Position numbers and translations under genes: made by a program
Notes under the pieces: generated by a model
What the model saw: the letters and a program-made list of their open reading frames with translations, nothing else
The model's database searches: none
Told to the model about the DNA's origin: nothing
Shown here: positions 49,571-51,632 of the stretch, in pieces
Numbering within the stretch: position 1 is the stretch's first letter
Layout of the letters: every line of letters starts with the position of its first letter
DNA from: DASVVT01 sp036386415
GTDB lineage: Bacteria > Acidobacteriota > Blastocatellia > Pyrinomonadales > Pyrinomonadaceae
NCBI GenBank assembly: GCA_036386415.1
Contig: DASVVT010000041.1
Location: forward strand, 1-51,632
Length of the DNA: 51,632 nt
Direction: 5' to 3'

Positions 49571-50479
49571 ATGAAGTATCCATTCCAATTCATCCTCAGC
49601 ATGATCCTGCTTCTCAACCTGACCGTGCAGTGTGGCCGCGCCGTCCGTGCGGATGTCTTCCCGCGCGAAGCGCTTCCGGCCATTCATACGCACGCGCGAC
49701 ACAGATGGGAAAATAAAATATCCAGCGCCCGTCCGATCACCTGGTCCCCGGTCGAGGTCGAATGTCCCATCTGCAAGACCAAAAACATTTTTCTGGTATG
49801 GGGCAGCTATGGCAGTTACATCTATCAATTCCCTTCAAAGTATCAGTTAGTCTTCTGGCCTTACACGGACGGCGCCGCGTGGTACAGTTGCAAGAAGTGT
49901 CGCCTGACGACTTTCATGGAGGATTTCAAGAACCTTCCCGCAGAGAAAATTCCCGCCTTGCGCCAGATGCTCGAAGGCGTAAGCTTGCCGCCGCAAAAGG
50001 AGCGCTCGGTGGAGCAGAGTCAGGTGTCCCCGCCCTATCTTGAGATTCCGACTTCGGCGCGGCTGGTCGTGGCCGAAAAGGTTTATCGCGCGCTGGGAAA
50101 GACGGACGACGAGTTCTGGAACCACTTCTATCGCGTGATGGGCTATCATTTCGGTCAGGACAAAAAGCGGTCTGAAGCCGATGGAGCGCGCCGCCAAGCT
50201 TTAGCTTTGACGGAGCGCTTTCTGGCCGATAAAGCCCGTGAAGGCCACCGCAAAGAGCTGCTCTATATTTCGGGCGCGATGAAACATTTCTTGCGCGAGG
50301 ACGCCGCCGCGCTGCGGGAATTTGAAGAGGCCAAAAAATTGGTCTATTCCGACAAAGACAACAAGCCGGAAGAGAACAAAGGTTATGACCAATACCTGTC
50401 CGCCTTGATAGACGAATACATCGACATGCTGCACAAAGGAAAAGGCCCTCAAGACGAAGATACTGATAACGGTCATTAA
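49571..50479 (+). CDS. DUF2225-like secreted protein with a four-Cys zinc site
   Basis: A 302-residue protein with a signal peptide (QFILSMILLLNLTVQCG), then VECPICKTKN and WYSCKKCRLTTFMEDF, two CxxC pairs that would bind zinc. A helical C-terminal half (about 165-290) of TPR-like character contains EKVYRALGKTDDEFWNHFYRVMGYH and ALREFEEAKKL. The Cys pairs plus helical array fit DUF2225. That family is usually cytoplasmic, so the signal peptide is unusual. AGGAAAGGAG lies before ATG 49571. The gene sits between lpxA and lpxD on the same strand, hinting at an envelope role, but no function is known. Confidence 0.75.
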   Translation: MKYPFQFILSMILLLNLTVQCGRAVRADVFPREALPAIHTHARHRWENKISSARPITWSPVEVECPICKTKNIFLVWGSYGSYIYQFPSKYQLVFWPYTDGAAWYSCKKCRLTTFMEDFKNLPAEKIPALRQMLEGVSLPPQKERSVEQSQVSPPYLEIPTSARLVVAEKVYRALGKTDDEFWNHFYRVMGYHFGQDKKRSEADGARRQALALTERFLADKAREGHRKELLYISGAMKHFLREDAAALREFEEAKKLVYSDKDNKPEENKGYDQYLSALIDEYIDMLHKGKGPQDEDTDNGH

Positions 50480-50510
50480 AAGTCACGGCCACGTTCTTGA
50501 AATCCGAAAA

Positions 50511-51578
50511 ATGAAGGAAAGCGCTAAAACAGTTGCAGAACTCGCCGCGCACGTCGGCGGGCGTGTGGTCGGTGATACGGGCGACTTGATTAAAGGGGTC
50601 GCCAGCCTTGAGAGCGCCGGGGAAGGTGAGATCGCTTTTGTCGAAGATGAGAGGCTGCTGGAGGGCGCGCGCGCGAGCCGCGCCTCGTGTCTGATCATAC
50701 CCGAAGGCGCGCAGGTCGATGCCAGGTGCGTGATCGAAGCGGCGCGTCCCAAACTGGCCTTCGCGCTGATCGCAGAGTTGTTGCATCCGCCCACGCGGCG
50801 CACCCCGTCGATCCATCCGACGGCGGTCATCAGCGCAAGCGCTGAAGTGAGCGAGAGCGCGTTCATAGGCGCGTATGTTCATGTCGGCGACGAGACGCGC
50901 CTTGCCGCAGGCGTGAAGGTTTACGCCGGGACGATCATCGGCGACCGCGTGGAGATAGGGCGCGACACGGTGGTTCACCCGAACGTAGTGCTCTACGACG
51001 GCGTGCAGATTGGAGAGCGCGTCATTCTTCACGCGGGCGTCGTCATAGGCGCTGACGGTTTCGGTTATGTACGGAGCGAAGACGGTTATCACAAGTTTCC
51101 GCAGATCGGCACGGTCGTCATCGAAGACGACGTGGAGATCGGTGCGCATACCACTGTTGATCGCGGCGCACTGGGGGTGACACGCATCGGACGCGGGACG
51201 AAGATCGACAACCTGGTGCAGATCGCGCACAACGTGGTCGTAGGCGAACGCGTCGTCATCGCTGCACAGACGGGAATCTCCGGCAGCACGGTGATCGAAG
51301 ACGACGCGGTGATCGGAGGGCAAGTCGGCATGGGCGACCATGCGCGCGTCGAAAAAGGCGCTGTCATCGGCTCGAAGGCCGGAATCCTGCCGGGCAAGAT
51401 CGTGCGCGCAGGCGCGGTGGTGTGGGGCATTCCGGCGCGCCCGCTCGACGAGTACAAGCGGCTGAACGCACACTGGGGACGGCTGCCGCAGATGCGCGAA
51501 GAGATTGCGGAACTGCGTAAGCAGGTGAAAGAGCTGCAAGAGCGTATGCAGGATGAGAGCGGTCAGCGAAAAGCATGA
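50511..51578 (+). CDS. lpxD: UDP-3-O-(3-hydroxyacyl)glucosamine N-acyltransferase
   Basis: The third step of lipid A synthesis, adding the second hydroxyacyl chain to the 2-amino group. The N-terminal uridine-binding domain (1-100) has GVASLESAGEGEIAFVED. The left-handed beta-helix (about 100-310) shows IHPTAVISASAEV, ADGFGYVRSEDGYHKFPQIG and the catalytic His in NLVQIAHNVVVGE. A coiled-coil tail follows (EEIAELRKQVKELQER). All key parts are present, and 355 residues is typical. No fabZ or lpxB is next to it, unlike the proteobacterial lpxD-fabZ-lpxA-lpxB cluster. A family C palindrome starts right after its stop codon. Confidence 0.95.
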   Translation: MKESAKTVAELAAHVGGRVVGDTGDLIKGVASLESAGEGEIAFVEDERLLEGARASRASCLIIPEGAQVDARCVIEAARPKLAFALIAELLHPPTRRTPSIHPTAVISASAEVSESAFIGAYVHVGDETRLAAGVKVYAGTIIGDRVEIGRDTVVHPNVVLYDGVQIGERVILHAGVVIGADGFGYVRSEDGYHKFPQIGTVVIEDDVEIGAHTTVDRGALGVTRIGRGTKIDNLVQIAHNVVVGERVVIAAQTGISGSTVIEDDAVIGGQVGMGDHARVEKGAVIGSKAGILPGKIVRAGAVVWGIPARPLDEYKRLNAHWGRLPQMREEIAELRKQVKELQERMQDESGQRKA

Positions 51579-51632
51579 GCCTCACGCCAAGACGCAAAGG
51601 CGCTAAGAAGAAATCGCGTCTTAATCTTAGCG
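51579..51632. repeat. Palindromic intergenic repeat, family C, third copy (cut by window edge)
   Basis: GCCTCACGCCAAGACGCAAAGG at 51579-51600 matches the left arm of the repeat at 13610-13638 with one difference over 22 bases. A divergent right arm with CGTCTTAATCTTAGCG runs to the window end. It abuts the lpxD stop codon with no gap. Confidence 0.75.

Noticed and set aside
49926..51539. 537-residue open frame on the minus strand opposite lpxD
   Set aside because: It is antisense to a complete lpxD with all conserved motifs; its His/Ala/Arg-rich composition is what GC-rich codons give when read backwards.

Overview
The window reads as about 51.6 kb of chromosome from a Gram-negative-type bacterium, most likely an acidobacterium of the Blastocatellia (subdivision 4) kind. 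Supporting signs are lipid A genes (lpxA, lpxD), a primary sigma factor, short zinc-ribbon/TM proteins of the 'MKRCPxCNxTYTDE' style, a carboxypeptidase-regulatory-like/ankyrin fusion, and many long palindromic intergenic repeats. The taxonomic call is inference. GC content is fairly high, with two visibly more AT-rich patches (about 21.6-23.2 kb and 41.4-43.2 kb).

Layout. 0-0.6 kb: tail of an IS630 transposase and a MITE-like palindrome. 0.6-6.3 kb: trehalose and glucan metabolism (otsA-otsB fusion and treS on the minus strand, malQ divergent). 6.5-13.4 kb: a hotdog thioesterase and a 2039-residue alpha-2-macroglobulin with an intact CxEQ thioester motif. 13.8-18.4 kb: MOSC protein, methyltransferase, a 56-residue membrane protein, then DUF5989, a NodU/CmcH carbamoyltransferase and an SxtJ-like protein. 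18.6-21.5 kb: zinc-ribbon membrane protein, topoisomerase IB, and an ECF sigma factor with a small anti-sigma-like zinc protein. 21.9-23.2 kb: an overlapping pair of AT-richer genes that may be one frameshifted secreted protein. 23.3-27.6 kb: DUF2071 protein, a charged hypothetical protein, rpoD, and a glycerophosphodiester phosphodiesterase. 27.8-32.8 kb: a radical SAM protein with a Cys-rich tail, a GT39-like membrane glycosyltransferase, and a zinc/TM/beta-sandwich/ankyrin fusion. 33.2-38.5 kb: polyphosphate kinase 1, a secreted protein with kinase-like catalytic motifs, a DUF4956 membrane protein, a strong terminator, and a convergent secreted tyrosine-phosphatase-like protein. 39-43.3 kb: beta-carbonic anhydrase, DUF3616 protein and alpha/beta hydrolase, bounded by tRNA-Gln and a degenerate copy of its 3' half. 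43.3-45.2 kb: NtrC-type regulator divergent from a protein carrying only a histidine-kinase phosphoacceptor domain. 45.3-48.4 kb: PEGA-domain protein and a large MJ0619/Tes-type radical SAM enzyme. 48.6 kb to the end: lpxA, a DUF2225-like secreted protein, lpxD.

The most promising unusual systems are three. (1) The Tes-like radical SAM enzyme is a candidate for membrane-spanning lipid synthesis. (2) The ppk1/kinase-like/DUF4956 cluster recalls VTC/CotH/DUF4956 loci, but with PPK1 and a PI3K/HipA-like secreted kinase. (3) The DUF5989/carbamoyltransferase/SxtJ set is conserved but of unknown product. The intergenic spaces hold at least ten long palindromic repeats of several families, some abutting start or stop codons directly. 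No CRISPR array, rRNA or complete mobile element was seen.
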